Position numbers and translations under genes: made by a program | Source of the DNA: Phenylobacterium sp. | GTDB taxonomy: Bacteria > Pseudomonadota > Alphaproteobacteria > Caulobacterales > Caulobacteraceae | Direction of reading: 5' to 3' | DNA length: 64,000 nt | Assembly: GCA_020401865.1 (NCBI GenBank) | Contig: JADCAS010000018.1 | Location: forward strand, 1-64,000 | Shown: piece after piece, positions 56,231 to 64,000 of the stretch | Layout of the letters: every line of letters begins with the position of its first letter | Position numbering within the stretch: position 1 is the stretch's first letter | Notes under the pieces: generated by a model | Database searches by the model: none | What the model saw: only the letters and a program-made list of their open reading frames with translations | Told to the model about the DNA's origin: nothing

Positions 56231-58696
56231 TCAGGTTCCCCTGGGCTTGGCCCGGGAAGTCGGGGCCGCAGAGGCTGGATCTTCCGGCCAGACATGGCGA
56301 GGATAGCGGCCCCGCATCTCGGCGCGCACTTCCCGCCAGGACCCTTGCCAGAAGCCCGGCAGGTCCCGTGTGGTCTGGATCGGCCGGTGGGCCGGCGAGG
56401 TCAGGGCCAGGGTCAGGGGCGCCCGCCCCTCCGCCACGGCAGGATGAACCGACAGGCCGAAGACCTCCTGCACCCGCACCTCCACCCGCGGCCCGCCGGG
56501 GGCGGCGTAGTCGATGGCGAAGCTGTTGCCGGTGGGCGCCGTCCAGCGGGCCGGCGCCAGGGCCTCGAGGCGCCGGGCCTGTGCGTAGTCCAGGCGGCTG
56601 GTGACGGCGGCGTCGAGGCGGGCGGGTGACAGGTCCTTCAAGCTCCGCAGGCCCTCCAGGGCCGGCCCCAGCCAGGCGTCGAGGCCGGCGGCGAGCGCCT
56701 CGTCTCCAAGGTCAGGCAGGTCGGTCAGGCCCAGCTCCCGGAGGAAGGCGATGCGGGCCCTGAGGCCGGCTCCCGCCTCTCCCCACGGCAAGGCGTCGAT
56801 CCCCGCCTCCCGGGCCTGGTCGAGCAGGGCCGCGCGGATCAGGTCGGCGGAGGGCGCTTCGTCCAGGGTCTCCTTCAGCACCAGCCGGCCCAGCCGCTCC
56901 AGGCGCACGGCCCGCAGGCGCCCGGAGGGACCGGGCTCGATCCGCGCCTCCCGCACGATGTCGGCGGCGAAGTGCTCTGCGATCAGCGCAGGGTCGAGGG
57001 GCGCGGCGAGGAGGATGCGGTCCGCCCGGCCGCCGCCGCCCAGCTCACCGACGGCCAGCCAGGGCTCCCGCGCCAGGACGTCGGTCTCCTCGATCCAGAC
57101 GCCCCGGCCACTGGCCAGTTGAAAATGTCCCGGCGCGCCCCGGGCCCGGGCGATCCGCTCCGGCCAGGCCAGGGCCAGAAGGATTCCGTCCGGCGGCTCC
57201 CCCTCATCCTGCGCCTCGGACGGCGCGCCCGTCGCCCGGCGGGCCAGGTCCGCCCAGCGGGCCGCCAGGGACCGCGCCTCCCGGGCCCGCCCGCCCCGGT
57301 CCCGCTCCAGACCCTCCAGCCGCCGCCTCAGGTCGGCGTCGCGGCCGCCGAGGCCCGGCTCCGACATCAGGACGGCGATCCGCGCCGCCCGCGCGCCGGC
57401 GCCCGCCTCCGCGCCGCGCAGCACCATGTGGGCCAGGCGAGGCGGCAGGGGCAGGTCCGACAGGGCCGCCCCATGGGCGGTAAGGCCGCCCCGGTCGTCG
57501 AGGGCGCCCAGGCGGGCCAGGAGGCTGCGCGCCTCGGCCAGGGCCCCGGCCGGCGGCGGGTCGAGGAAGGCCAGGCCCGAGGCGTCCTTCGCGCCCCAGC
57601 GGGCAAGGTCCAGGGCCAGGCCTGACAGGTCGGCGTTCAGGATCTCCGGCGGGGCGAACGCCGGCAGGGACCGGGTCTCCGCCTCGTCCCAGAGCCGGTA
57701 GCAGGTCCCGGGCCCCGTCCGCCCCGCGCGGCCCCGCCTCTGGTCGGCGGCGGCGCGGCTGACCCTGAGGGTGACCAGGCGCGACAGGCCCGAGGCGGGA
57801 TCGAAGCGGGGCGCCCGGACCAGGCCGCTGTCGACCACCGCGCCCACCCCCTCGATGGTCAGGCTGGTCTCGGCGATGGAGGTGGCCAGCACCACCTTGC
57901 GCCGTCCTGCGGGCGCCGGCGCGATGGCGCGGTCCTGGGCGACGGGGTCGAGGGCGCCATAAAGAGGGGCCAGGTCCACGTCCGGCGGCAGGGGCGAAGA
58001 GGCGAGCCTCTCCTCCGTGCGACGGATCTCGGCCTGTCCCGGCAGGAAGACCAGCAGGCTGGACGGCGTCTCGGCCAGGGCCCGTCGGACCGCCCGCGCC
58101 GCCCGGTCCTCGACCGGCGCGCCTGGGTCCCGGCCCAGGTAGCGGGTCTCCACCGGCCAGGCCCGGCCCTCGCTGGACAGGACCGGGGCCCCGCCCAGCA
58201 GGCCCGCCACCGCCGCCCCGTCCAGGGTGGCCGACATGACCAGAAGTCGCAGTTCGGGCCTCAGCACGGACTGGGCGTCCCGGGCCAGGGCGAGGCCCAG
58301 GTCGGCGTCGAGGCTTCGCTCGTGAAACTCATCGAAGATGACCAGGCCCACATCCTCAAGGCCCGGGTCGGACAGGATGCGGCGGGTGAAGACGCCTTCG
58401 GTGACCACCTCCAACCGGGTGGCGGCCGAGACCCGGCTCTCCATCCGCACGCGGAAGCCCACCGTGGCGCCCACGGGCTCGCCCAGGGCCGAGGCCATGC
58501 GCGCGGCCACCGCCCGGGCCGCCAGACGCCGGGGCTCGAGAAGCAGGATGCGCCGCCCCTCCAGCCAGGGCGCCGCCAGCAGCCTCAGGGGAGCCACCGT
58601 GCTCTTCCCCGCCCCCGGCGGCGCCACGAGCACGGCCGAGGTCCCGGCCTCAAGGGCCTCAAGCAGGGACGGCAGGACCTCCTCGACAGGCAGCAT
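56231..58696 (-). CDS. hrpB: ATP-dependent helicase HrpB
   Basis: An 821-residue DEAH-type helicase. Walker A is PPGAGKST (26-33), Walker B is DEFH in FDEFHERSLDA, and SATLDGAAVAG and QRRGRAGRTGPGTCYRLW mark motifs III and VI. The HrpB C-terminal domain ends with PRHVWPEDP. Biological role is poorly known. It is convergent with the SpoU gene (6 bases apart) and diverges from the MBL-fold gene. Confidence 0.95.
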   Translation of the reverse strand: MLPVEEVLPSLLEALEAGTSAVLVAPPGAGKSTVAPLRLLAAPWLEGRRILLLEPRRLAARAVAARMASALGEPVGATVGFRVRMESRVSAATRLEVVTEGVFTRRILSDPGLEDVGLVIFDEFHERSLDADLGLALARDAQSVLRPELRLLVMSATLDGAAVAGLLGGAPVLSSEGRAWPVETRYLGRDPGAPVEDRAARAVRRALAETPSSLLVFLPGQAEIRRTEERLASSPLPPDVDLAPLYGALDPVAQDRAIAPAPAGRRKVVLATSIAETSLTIEGVGAVVDSGLVRAPRFDPASGLSRLVTLRVSRAAADQRRGRAGRTGPGTCYRLWDEAETRSLPAFAPPEILNADLSGLALDLARWGAKDASGLAFLDPPPAGALAEARSLLARLGALDDRGGLTAHGAALSDLPLPPRLAHMVLRGAEAGAGARAARIAVLMSEPGLGGRDADLRRRLEGLERDRGGRAREARSLAARWADLARRATGAPSEAQDEGEPPDGILLALAWPERIARARGAPGHFQLASGRGVWIEETDVLAREPWLAVGELGGGGRADRILLAAPLDPALIAEHFAADIVREARIEPGPSGRLRAVRLERLGRLVLKETLDEAPSADLIRAALLDQAREAGIDALPWGEAGAGLRARIAFLRELGLTDLPDLGDEALAAGLDAWLGPALEGLRSLKDLSPARLDAAVTSRLDYAQARRLEALAPARWTAPTGNSFAIDYAAPGGPRVEVRVQEVFGLSVHPAVAEGRAPLTLALTSPAHRPIQTTRDLPGFWQGSWREVRAEMRGRYPRHVWPEDPASAAPTSRAKPRGT

Positions 58697-58788
58697 GGGC
58701 CCGGTCTAGCCCCCCGGCGCCGAGGGGCCAAGAGCGCAGGGCGGCGGCCCGCCCTTGCAAATCCCCGCCCTGCACCGAAGATAGGGGC

Positions 58789-59454
58789 ATGAGCCAGCCC
58801 GCCATCCGCGCCGTCATCGCCCCCGTCACCCCCCTCCAGCAGAACTGCACCCTGGTCTGGTGCGCGAAGACGATGAAGGCGGCGATCATTGACCCGGGCG
58901 GCGAGGTTCCCCGCCTGATGGGCGCGCTGGCCCAACATCGCCTGACCCTCGAGAAGATCTGGATCACACACGGCCACCTGGACCACGCAGGGGCGACGGC
59001 GCAGCTGAAGGCCCTGACCGGGGCGGTGATCGAAGGTCCGCACCGGGATGACGCCCCCCTGATCGCCGGCATCCCGGAGTCCGGCGCCCGCTTCGGCATG
59101 CCCGACGCCCGGTCCTTCGAGCCCGACCGCTGGCTGGACGACGGCGACCGGGTGACCCTCGGCGAGACCGAGTTCGAGGTCTATCACTGCCCCGGCCATA
59201 CCCCCGGGCATGTGGTCTTCTTCCATCGCGAGGCCCGCTTCGCCCAGGTCGGGGACGTCCTGTTCCAGGGCTCCATAGGCCGCACCGACTTCCCCGGCGG
59301 CAGCTATCCGCAGCTGATCGCCGCCATCACCGGCAAGCTCTGGCCCCTGGGCGAGGACGTGGCCTTCGTGCCCGGCCACGGCCCGATGTCGACCTTCGGC
59401 CGCGAGCGCCAGACCAATCCCTTCGTCTCGGACGAGGCCCTGGCGGAGGGTTAG
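58789..59454 (+). CDS. MBL-fold metallo-hydrolase (glyoxalase II-like)
   Basis: A 221-residue metallo-beta-lactamase-fold hydrolase. The zinc motif is THGHLDHAG (H61, H63, D65, H66), with PGHTPGHVVF and GDVLFQGSIGRTDFPGG further on, the YcbL/glyoxalase II-like pattern. It probably hydrolyses a thioester such as S-lactoylglutathione. A palindromic repeat cluster follows its stop. Confidence 0.91.
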   Translation: MSQPAIRAVIAPVTPLQQNCTLVWCAKTMKAAIIDPGGEVPRLMGALAQHRLTLEKIWITHGHLDHAGATAQLKALTGAVIEGPHRDDAPLIAGIPESGARFGMPDARSFEPDRWLDDGDRVTLGETEFEVYHCPGHTPGHVVFFHREARFAQVGDVLFQGSIGRTDFPGGSYPQLIAAITGKLWPLGEDVAFVPGHGPMSTFGRERQTNPFVSDEALAEG

Positions 59455-59517
59455 GGGCCGCCGCTGCCCCCTCGCCGGGCTTCGCCTTGGGGGGGCAATT
59501 AAGTTATTGGAATTCCT

Positions 59518-59623
59518 CCACCTCTTGAGGGGGAGGTGGCCCGCGAAGCGGGCCGGAGGGGGTCTGCTGAGAGGCCGTTGACCCCCTCAGTCGGCTTTGC
59601 CGACAGCTCCCCCTGGGGGGAGC
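59518..59623. repeat. Composite palindromic (REP/BIME-like) intergenic repeat
   Basis: Five inverted repeats in tandem: CCACCTC/GAGGTGG (59518-59539), GGCCCGC-GAA-GCGGGCC (59538-59554), GAGGGGGTC/GACCCCCTC (59556-59588), GTCGGC-TTT-GCCGAC (59590-59604) and GCTCCCCC/GGGGGAGC (59606-59623). The composition matches palindromes dispersed between genes in Caulobacter and relatives, from memory. It lies between the converging MBL-fold and membrane-protein genes, where it may end transcription on both strands. Confidence 0.7.
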
Positions 59624-59652
59624 AATTGAGAGCCGCTCCCTCCGGGTTCGGA

Positions 59653-60336
59653 TCAGCCCGGAAGCGTCGCCAGACCTGTCTTCAGGGGTGGGGGCGACGA
59701 GGACGGACGCGAGGCGAGGGCGTTGGACCGCTCCCCGCGGAAGCGCATCAACTCCGAGAATATGAGGCCCACCGCCGGCGCCATGGCCACGGCCTGGGCC
59801 TTGCGGTCGCCACCGAAAAGGACCCGGGCCGTGTAGGCCCGGCGTGCGCGAACAGTCTCCTCCGCCAGGAAGGGATAGAAGGAGGGCGGGACCGCCGCTC
59901 CTGGGGATGCGAAGTTCGCCCTGAAGAGCGCATCGAAGCGGGTCACGGCGTGGTCCATCACGGTGCAGCGCATTAGGAGGGCGCGGCTTCGCACGGACGG
60001 GACGGCCTCGTAGACATTGAAGCAATTCTGAAGGCGAGCCGTTAGCCCCGACATCCCTTCCTGCTCAAAGTGCACGAAGAACTCGTAGGCGAGGACCCGG
60101 GTCAGCTCCTCGGTGGGAGGCGGATAGACCTTCTGCTGGGTGTTGCGCGAGACCGCCCATTCGGGGCCCGTTGTCCCGGGGGTCTCACCCATTCTTTCCC
60201 ACAGGGCGGGAAGCGGCCGCGGCGCATGCTGGGCGATCCGGTAGGGAAGGTTGGCGCCGGCCACGACCCCGATGGCCAAGCCGACCAGCAGCGGGACCCC
60301 CAGGACGAGGGCGATGGCAAGGTTCTCTCGGCTCAA
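59653..60336 (-). CDS. Hypothetical membrane-anchored protein
   Basis: A 227-residue protein of unknown family. One N-terminal transmembrane helix (about residues 5-28, AIALVLGVPLLVGLAIGVVAGA) precedes a soluble part, probably periplasmic, with three or four cysteine/histidine residues but no catalytic motif I recognise. The TTG at 60336 is preferred: GGGAG lies 6 bases before it and the protein then opens at the helix; an in-frame start exists at 60456. The Pro/Ser C-terminus is probably disordered. Confidence 0.6.
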   Translation of the reverse strand: MSRENLAIALVLGVPLLVGLAIGVVAGANLPYRIAQHAPRPLPALWERMGETPGTTGPEWAVSRNTQQKVYPPPTEELTRVLAYEFFVHFEQEGMSGLTARLQNCFNVYEAVPSVRSRALLMRCTVMDHAVTRFDALFRANFASPGAAVPPSFYPFLAEETVRARRAYTARVLFGGDRKAQAVAMAPAVGLIFSELMRFRGERSNALASRPSSSPPPLKTGLATLPG

Positions 60337-60413
60337 GGCAAACTCCCGGCGCGACGGCGCGTCACACAGGCCCTGGGTAGACCCCACCTGCGCCAGTTCC
60401 GGACGCCGCCCGC

Positions 60414-61592
60414 CTAAACCGCCTGCCCCGCCGCCCAGCCGCTGGCCCAGGCCCACTGGAAGTTGTAGCCGCCGAGCCAGCCGGTGACGTCCACCGCCTC
60501 GCCGATGATGTGGAGCCCGGGAACCTTGCGGGTCTCGAAGGTGCGGCTATCCAGCTCGCGGGTGTCGACCCCGCCCAGCATGACCTCGGCGGTCCTGTAG
60601 CCCTCGGTGCCGGCGGGCCGGAAGGTCCAGGCGTTCACGGCGGCGGACAGGCGGGCCAGGGCGGCATCGTTGCAGTCCCCCAGCCGGGGCGGCGCCTGCG
60701 CGCCCTCGGCAAGGGTCCGGGCGAGGCGCGCCGGCAGGAGCTCCGCCAGGAGGGCGGCGGGCGACTGGCGACCGGCCCGGCCGCGCTCGGCCCTGAGGCG
60801 CGCCAGCAGGTCGACTCCCGGGGCCAGGTCCACAGCCACCGTCTCGCCCTCCCGCCAGTAGGACGAGGCCTGCAGGACGGCCGGCCCCGACAGGCCACGG
60901 TGGGTGAAGAGCAGGGATTCCTCGAAGGTGGTTCCGCCCGCCGTCACCCGGGCGGGCGCCGAGACCCCGGCCAGGGGCGAGAGCCGTTCCAGGAGGTCGG
61001 GCGCGAGGGTGAAGGGCACGAGGCCCGCCCGAGGCTCGACCAGGGCGAGGCCGAACCCCCGGGCGACGTCGAGGGCGTAGCCGGTGGCGCCGATCTTGGG
61101 GATCGACTTGCCGCCCGTGGCCAGCACCACCCGGTCGGCGGCGACCTCTCCGGCGTCGAGGGTGAGCCGGAAGCCGGTCTCAAGACGGACAAAGTCGCGC
61201 ACGGGCGTCGACAGGCGCAACTCCGCCCCGGCTTCCGTCATCCGGCGGACCAGCAGGTCGACCACCTGCCGGGCCGACCCCTCCAGGAAGAGCTGCCCAA
61301 GGGTGCGCTCCCGCCAGGCAATGCCGGCCCCGTCGAGCAGGGCGATGAAGTCGGCCGGCGTGTAGCGGCTGAGGGCCGAGATGCAGAAGTGGGGGTTGTC
61401 CGACAGAAAGCGCGAGGGATGGACGCCGAGGTTGGTGAAGTTGCACCGGCCGCCGCCGGAGATGCGGATCTTCTCGCCGGGCGACCGGGCGTGGTCGAGC
61501 ACGAGCACCCGCCGGCCGCGAAGGGCGGCCTCGGCGGCGCACATCATGCCGGCGGCGCCGGCCCCGATCACGACGACGTCGAAACGTTCCAC
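60414..61592 (-). CDS. BaiN/RdsA family NAD(P)/FAD-dependent oxidoreductase
   Basis: A 392-residue flavoprotein of the HI0933/BaiN family. The dinucleotide-binding loop is VIGAGAAGMMCAAEAA near the N-terminus; SGGGRCNFTN and the C-terminal GWLGGYNFQWAWASGWAAG are family signatures. True substrate unknown in most members. The start is GTG 61592, 23 bases after the efp stop, so it may share the efp transcript. Confidence 0.9.
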   Translation of the reverse strand: MERFDVVVIGAGAAGMMCAAEAALRGRRVLVLDHARSPGEKIRISGGGRCNFTNLGVHPSRFLSDNPHFCISALSRYTPADFIALLDGAGIAWRERTLGQLFLEGSARQVVDLLVRRMTEAGAELRLSTPVRDFVRLETGFRLTLDAGEVAADRVVLATGGKSIPKIGATGYALDVARGFGLALVEPRAGLVPFTLAPDLLERLSPLAGVSAPARVTAGGTTFEESLLFTHRGLSGPAVLQASSYWREGETVAVDLAPGVDLLARLRAERGRAGRQSPAALLAELLPARLARTLAEGAQAPPRLGDCNDAALARLSAAVNAWTFRPAGTEGYRTAEVMLGGVDTRELDSRTFETRKVPGLHIIGEAVDVTGWLGGYNFQWAWASGWAAGQAV

Positions 61593-61615
61593 CGGGGCGG
61601 CCCGCCGGGTCCGGA

Positions 61616-62182
61616 TCAGTCCTTGGCGCGTTCCTGGTAGGAGCCGTCCTCGGTGAGGATGACCACCCGGGTGCCCGCGGCGATGTAGGGCGGCACCATG
61701 ATCCTCGCGCCGTTCGACAGGATGGCCGGCTTGTAGGACGAGGAGGCGGTCTGGTTCTTCACCGCCGGCTCGGTCTCGGTGATCTCGAAGGTCACCGTCC
61801 GGGGCAGTTCCAGGGCGATGGGCACGCCCTCATGGGTGGACAGGGTGACAGTCATGCCGTCCTGCAGCCACTGGGCGGAGTCGCCGACCACGTCCTCGGA
61901 AGCCACGACCTGCTCGTAGCTCTCGGGGTTCATGAAGTGGAAGCCCTCGCCGTCCTGGTAGAGGAAGGTGTAGGGTCGGTCGTCCACGAAGGCGCGCTCG
62001 ACCTGCTCGGTGGTGCGCCAGCGCTCGGACACCTTCACGCCGTCGGAAATGCGGCGCATGTTGAGCTGGGTGACGGGCGTGCCCTTGCCGGGATGGATGT
62101 TCTCGGCGGTCAGGACGACATAGAGCTTGCCGTCCATGTCGACGACGGCGCCCTTGCGAAGCGAACTTGCGGCGACCTTCAC
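61616..62182 (-). CDS. efp: Elongation factor P
   Basis: A 188-residue translation factor that relieves ribosome stalling at polyproline. The tip loop carries K33 in [10 protein letters not shown], the lysine that EpmA modifies in enterobacteria. The protein has the KOW-like domain and two OB domains. The start is GTG 62182 with GAGGAA upstream. The gene diverges from epmA-epmB, which should encode the modifying enzymes. Confidence 0.96.
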   Translation of the reverse strand: MKVAASSLRKGAVVDMDGKLYVVLTAENIHPGKGTPVTQLNMRRISDGVKVSERWRTTEQVERAFVDDRPYTFLYQDGEGFHFMNPESYEQVVASEDVVGDSAQWLQDGMTVTLSTHEGVPIALELPRTVTFEITETEPAVKNQTASSSYKPAILSNGARIMVPPYIAAGTRVVILTEDGSYQERAKD

Positions 62183-62217
62183 GTGATTGTTCCTCGAGCC
62201 TATAGGAGCCGGCCGAA

Positions 62218-62253
62218 GCGCGGCGATGGCGCGGACCTAGCCCATCGCCGCGC
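62218..62253. promoter_or_regulatory. 12-bp inverted repeat in the efp-epmA divergent region
   Basis: GCGCGGCGATGG (62218-62229) and CCATCGCCGCGC (62242-62253) are perfect complements with a 12-nt spacer. A palindromic CCTATAGG (62199-62206), a possible shared -10 element, is on the efp side. The repeat may be a protein-binding operator or a leader hairpin of the epmA transcript. Confidence 0.4.
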
Positions 62254-62310
62254 GCTTCGCCAGTCACCCGTGCGCCGCCGGCGCCCGCAGAGACCCTTCC
62301 GGAGTTGTCC

Positions 62311-63372
62311 TTGACCCTTGCGACCCCGCCCTCCTCGCCCTGGTGGAGCCCGGAGCGCCGGCCTGACCGGCGGCCGCGCCTGGAGGCCCGTGGGCGCATC
62401 CGACGGGCGATCCGCGACTGGTTCGAGACCCAAGGTTTCACCGAGGTCGAGGCCGCCGCCCTTCAGGTCTCGCCCGGCAATGAGGCCCACCTTCACGCCT
62501 TCGCCACCGAGGCCCTGAGCCTTCAGGGCGACTCTGCGCCCCTCTACCTCCACACCTCGCCGGAGTTCGCCTGCAAGAAGCTGCTGGCCTCGGGTGAGAC
62601 GAGGATCTTCGACTTCGCCCGGGTGTTCCGGAACCGCGAGAGGGGGCCCCTGCACCACCCCGAATTCACGATGCTGGAGTGGTACCGGGCGGGGGAAGGC
62701 TGGGAGGTCCTGATGGCCGACTGCGCCGCCCTCCTGGGCCTGGCGGCGGAGGCAGCGGGGACGCGCACCCTGACCTGGCGCGGCCGGACCTGCGATCCCT
62801 TCGCTGCGCCCCGGCGCCTGACCCTGGCCGAGGCCTTCCGGGACCTGGCGGACATCGACCTGCTGGCCACCCTCCGCGCCAACGGAACCGGAGACGGGAC
62901 CGCTCTGGCCGACGCCGCCCGCTCGGCGGGAATCCGGGTCGCACCCGACGATACCTGGAGCGACGTCTTCAGCCGGGTCCTGGTCGAGCGGATCGAGCCC
63001 TCCCTCGGGGACGGACGCCCCACCCTGCTGTGCGAGTATCCCGCGCCGGAGGCGGCCCTGGCCCGGCGCTGCGCCGACGATCCCCGGGTCTCCGAGCGGT
63101 TCGAGCTCTATGCCTGCGGGGTGGAGCTGGCCAACGCCTTCGGCGAGCTGACGGACCCCGCCGAACAGAGGCGCCGGCTGGAGGCCGAGATGGACGAGAA
63201 GGCCCGGGTGTACGGCGAACGCTATCCCCTCGACGAGGACTTCCTGGCGGCGCTGTCGCGGATGCCGGAGGCGTCGGGCGCAGCCCTGGGCTTCGATCGG
63301 TTGGTCATGCTGGCCACTGGCGCCCGGACGATCGAGGACGTCCTCTGGACCCCCGTGGCGGAGGGTCCATGA
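62311..63372 (+). CDS. epmA: EF-P--(R)-beta-lysine ligase EpmA
   Basis: A 353-residue LysRS-like catalytic core without the N-terminal anticodon domain, the defining trait of EpmA (PoxA/GenX). Motif 2 is in FDFARVFRNRERG, then HHPEFTMLEWYRAG; motif 3 is ALGFDRLVMLATGA. It attaches beta-lysine to the EF-P lysine. TTG 62311 is favoured because GGAG lies 6 bases before it; the TTG two codons earlier abuts the GGAG. Its stop overlaps epmB by four bases. Confidence 0.93.
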   Translation: MTLATPPSSPWWSPERRPDRRPRLEARGRIRRAIRDWFETQGFTEVEAAALQVSPGNEAHLHAFATEALSLQGDSAPLYLHTSPEFACKKLLASGETRIFDFARVFRNRERGPLHHPEFTMLEWYRAGEGWEVLMADCAALLGLAAEAAGTRTLTWRGRTCDPFAAPRRLTLAEAFRDLADIDLLATLRANGTGDGTALADAARSAGIRVAPDDTWSDVFSRVLVERIEPSLGDGRPTLLCEYPAPEAALARRCADDPRVSERFELYACGVELANAFGELTDPAEQRRRLEAEMDEKARVYGERYPLDEDFLAALSRMPEASGAALGFDRLVMLATGARTIEDVLWTPVAEGP

Positions 63373-64000
63373 CCGGGGTCCTGAACACGCCGGCCAGCCT
63401 GGCCGCGGCGGGACTGGTCGATCCCGACGCCGCCCCCGCCCTAGAGGCCGTGGCCGCCCGCTACGCCATCGCCGTCACCCCGGCGGTCGCCGCCCTGATC
63501 GATCCTGCGGACCCCTCGGACCCCATCGGGCTGCAGTACCTCCCCTCCCCCGAGGAACTGGTCGCTGCGCCCGGCGAGCAGGTGGACCCCATCGGCGACG
63601 GCGTCCATTCGCCGGTGAAGGGCATCGTCCACCGCTATCCCGACCGGCTGCTGCTGACCGCCACCCACGCCTGCGCCGTCTACTGCCGCTTCTGCTTCCG
63701 CCGGGAGGTGGTGGGCCCGGGGGGCGCCGGGGGCCTGACCCCTGCGGAGCTGGACGCCGCCCTCGCCTATATCGCCGGGCGCCCGGAGGTGTGGGAAGTG
63801 ATCCTGACCGGGGGGGATCCCCTGGTCCTGTCGCCACGGCGGATTGAGGACCTGGTCCGCCGGCTGGCCGACATCCCGCATGTGAAGATCCTGCGGGTGC
63901 ATACCCGCCTGCCCGTCGCCGACCCGGAGCGGGTGAGCGAGGCCCTTGTGACGGCCCTGTCCGGCTCGCGGCTGACCCTGGCCGTGGGGGTGCATGTCAA
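63369..64000 (+). CDS. epmB: EF-P beta-lysylation protein EpmB (lysine 2,3-aminomutase family), 5' part
   Basis: The first 210 residues; the gene continues past the right edge. A radical-SAM enzyme with C102, C106 and C109 (ACAVYCRFC) binding the 4Fe-4S cluster, then ILTGGDPLVLSPRRIEDL and HTRLPV, as in KamA-like proteins. EpmB isomerises L-alpha-lysine to (R)-beta-lysine for EpmA. The PLP-binding lysine lies beyond the window. The ATG overlaps the epmA stop (ATGA). Confidence 0.93.
   Translation, partial: MTGVLNTPASLAAAGLVDPDAAPALEAVAARYAIAVTPAVAALIDPADPSDPIGLQYLPSPEELVAAPGEQVDPIGDGVHSPVKGIVHRYPDRLLLTATHACAVYCRFCFRREVVGPGGAGGLTPAELDAALAYIAGRPEVWEVILTGGDPLVLSPRRIEDLVRRLADIPHVKILRVHTRLPVADPERVSEALVTALSGSRLTLAVGVHV

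Noticed and set aside
59653..60336. Cytochrome or zinc-binding role for the hypothetical membrane protein
   Set aside because: No CXXCH and no regular Cys/His spacing; only a single anchor helix can be supported.

Overview
The window is very GC-rich, densely coding bacterial chromosome. Gene content and order point to an alphaproteobacterium of the Caulobacterales (Caulobacter/Phenylobacterium-like). The main evidence is the run pyrE-pdxJ-acpS-lepB-rnc-era-recO-parC, a single bifunctional Rsh next to rpoZ, smpB-dapA, a DUF2336 protein, a TonB-dependent receptor, possible CcrM-type GANTC sites, and a Caulobacterales-style intergenic palindromic repeat. Genus cannot be settled from the sequence alone.

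Layout. 0-1.3 kb: the 5' end of tuf, tRNA-Gly(TCC), tRNA-Tyr(GTA) and rlmB. 1.3-7 kb: an acyl-CoA dehydrogenase, an amidohydrolase, a TerC/YjbE membrane protein, metG, tRNA-Thr(TGT) and a lipid-anchored cytochrome c. 7-14 kb: a two-gene RND efflux pump, a class II aldolase and glpK. 14-17.2 kb: DUF2336 protein, NAD kinase, a stand-alone HPt protein and a NUDIX hydrolase. 17.4-23 kb: aspS (with strong inverted repeats on both sides), a serine hydrolase and parC. 23-29 kb: the compact recO-era-rnc-lepB-acpS-pdxJ-pyrE block plus a DMT transporter; many of its genes overlap by the four bases NTGA, and rnc appears to start at CTG. 29-35 kb: a TauD-like dioxygenase, rsh, rpoZ, a HAD hydrolase, folK, a NYN-domain protein and a family 5-like uracil-DNA glycosylase. 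35-46 kb: a co-directional catabolic block with secreted M20 hydrolase, formylglycine-generating enzyme, its Cys-type sulfatase, a D-aminoacylase-like amidohydrolase, a secreted CehA/McbA-like PHP hydrolase and a TonB-dependent receptor. 46-50.8 kb: an accessory patch (GNAT, SDR, DUF3833 lipoprotein, a fusion lipoprotein flanked by 176-bp direct repeats, a DUF6196-like protein and a serine hydrolase). 50.8-56.2 kb: smpB-dapA, then a lytic transglycosylase with two overlapping methyltransferase genes. 56.2-64 kb: hrpB, an MBL-fold hydrolase, a palindromic repeat cluster, a small membrane protein, a BaiN-type flavoprotein, efp and, divergently, epmA-epmB.

The clearest functional groups are two. 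First, efp with epmA and epmB is a complete EF-P beta-lysylation set. Second, the 35-46 kb block looks like an uptake and degradation route for an unidentified sulfated, amide- or ester-linked compound. The most unusual structure is the 48.0-48.9 kb locus. There, a copied promoter, ribosome-binding site and lipoprotein signal sequence has been placed in frame onto a second, already secreted, Ig-like protein. No IS element, prophage, CRISPR array or gene-free stretch longer than 300 bases was seen.
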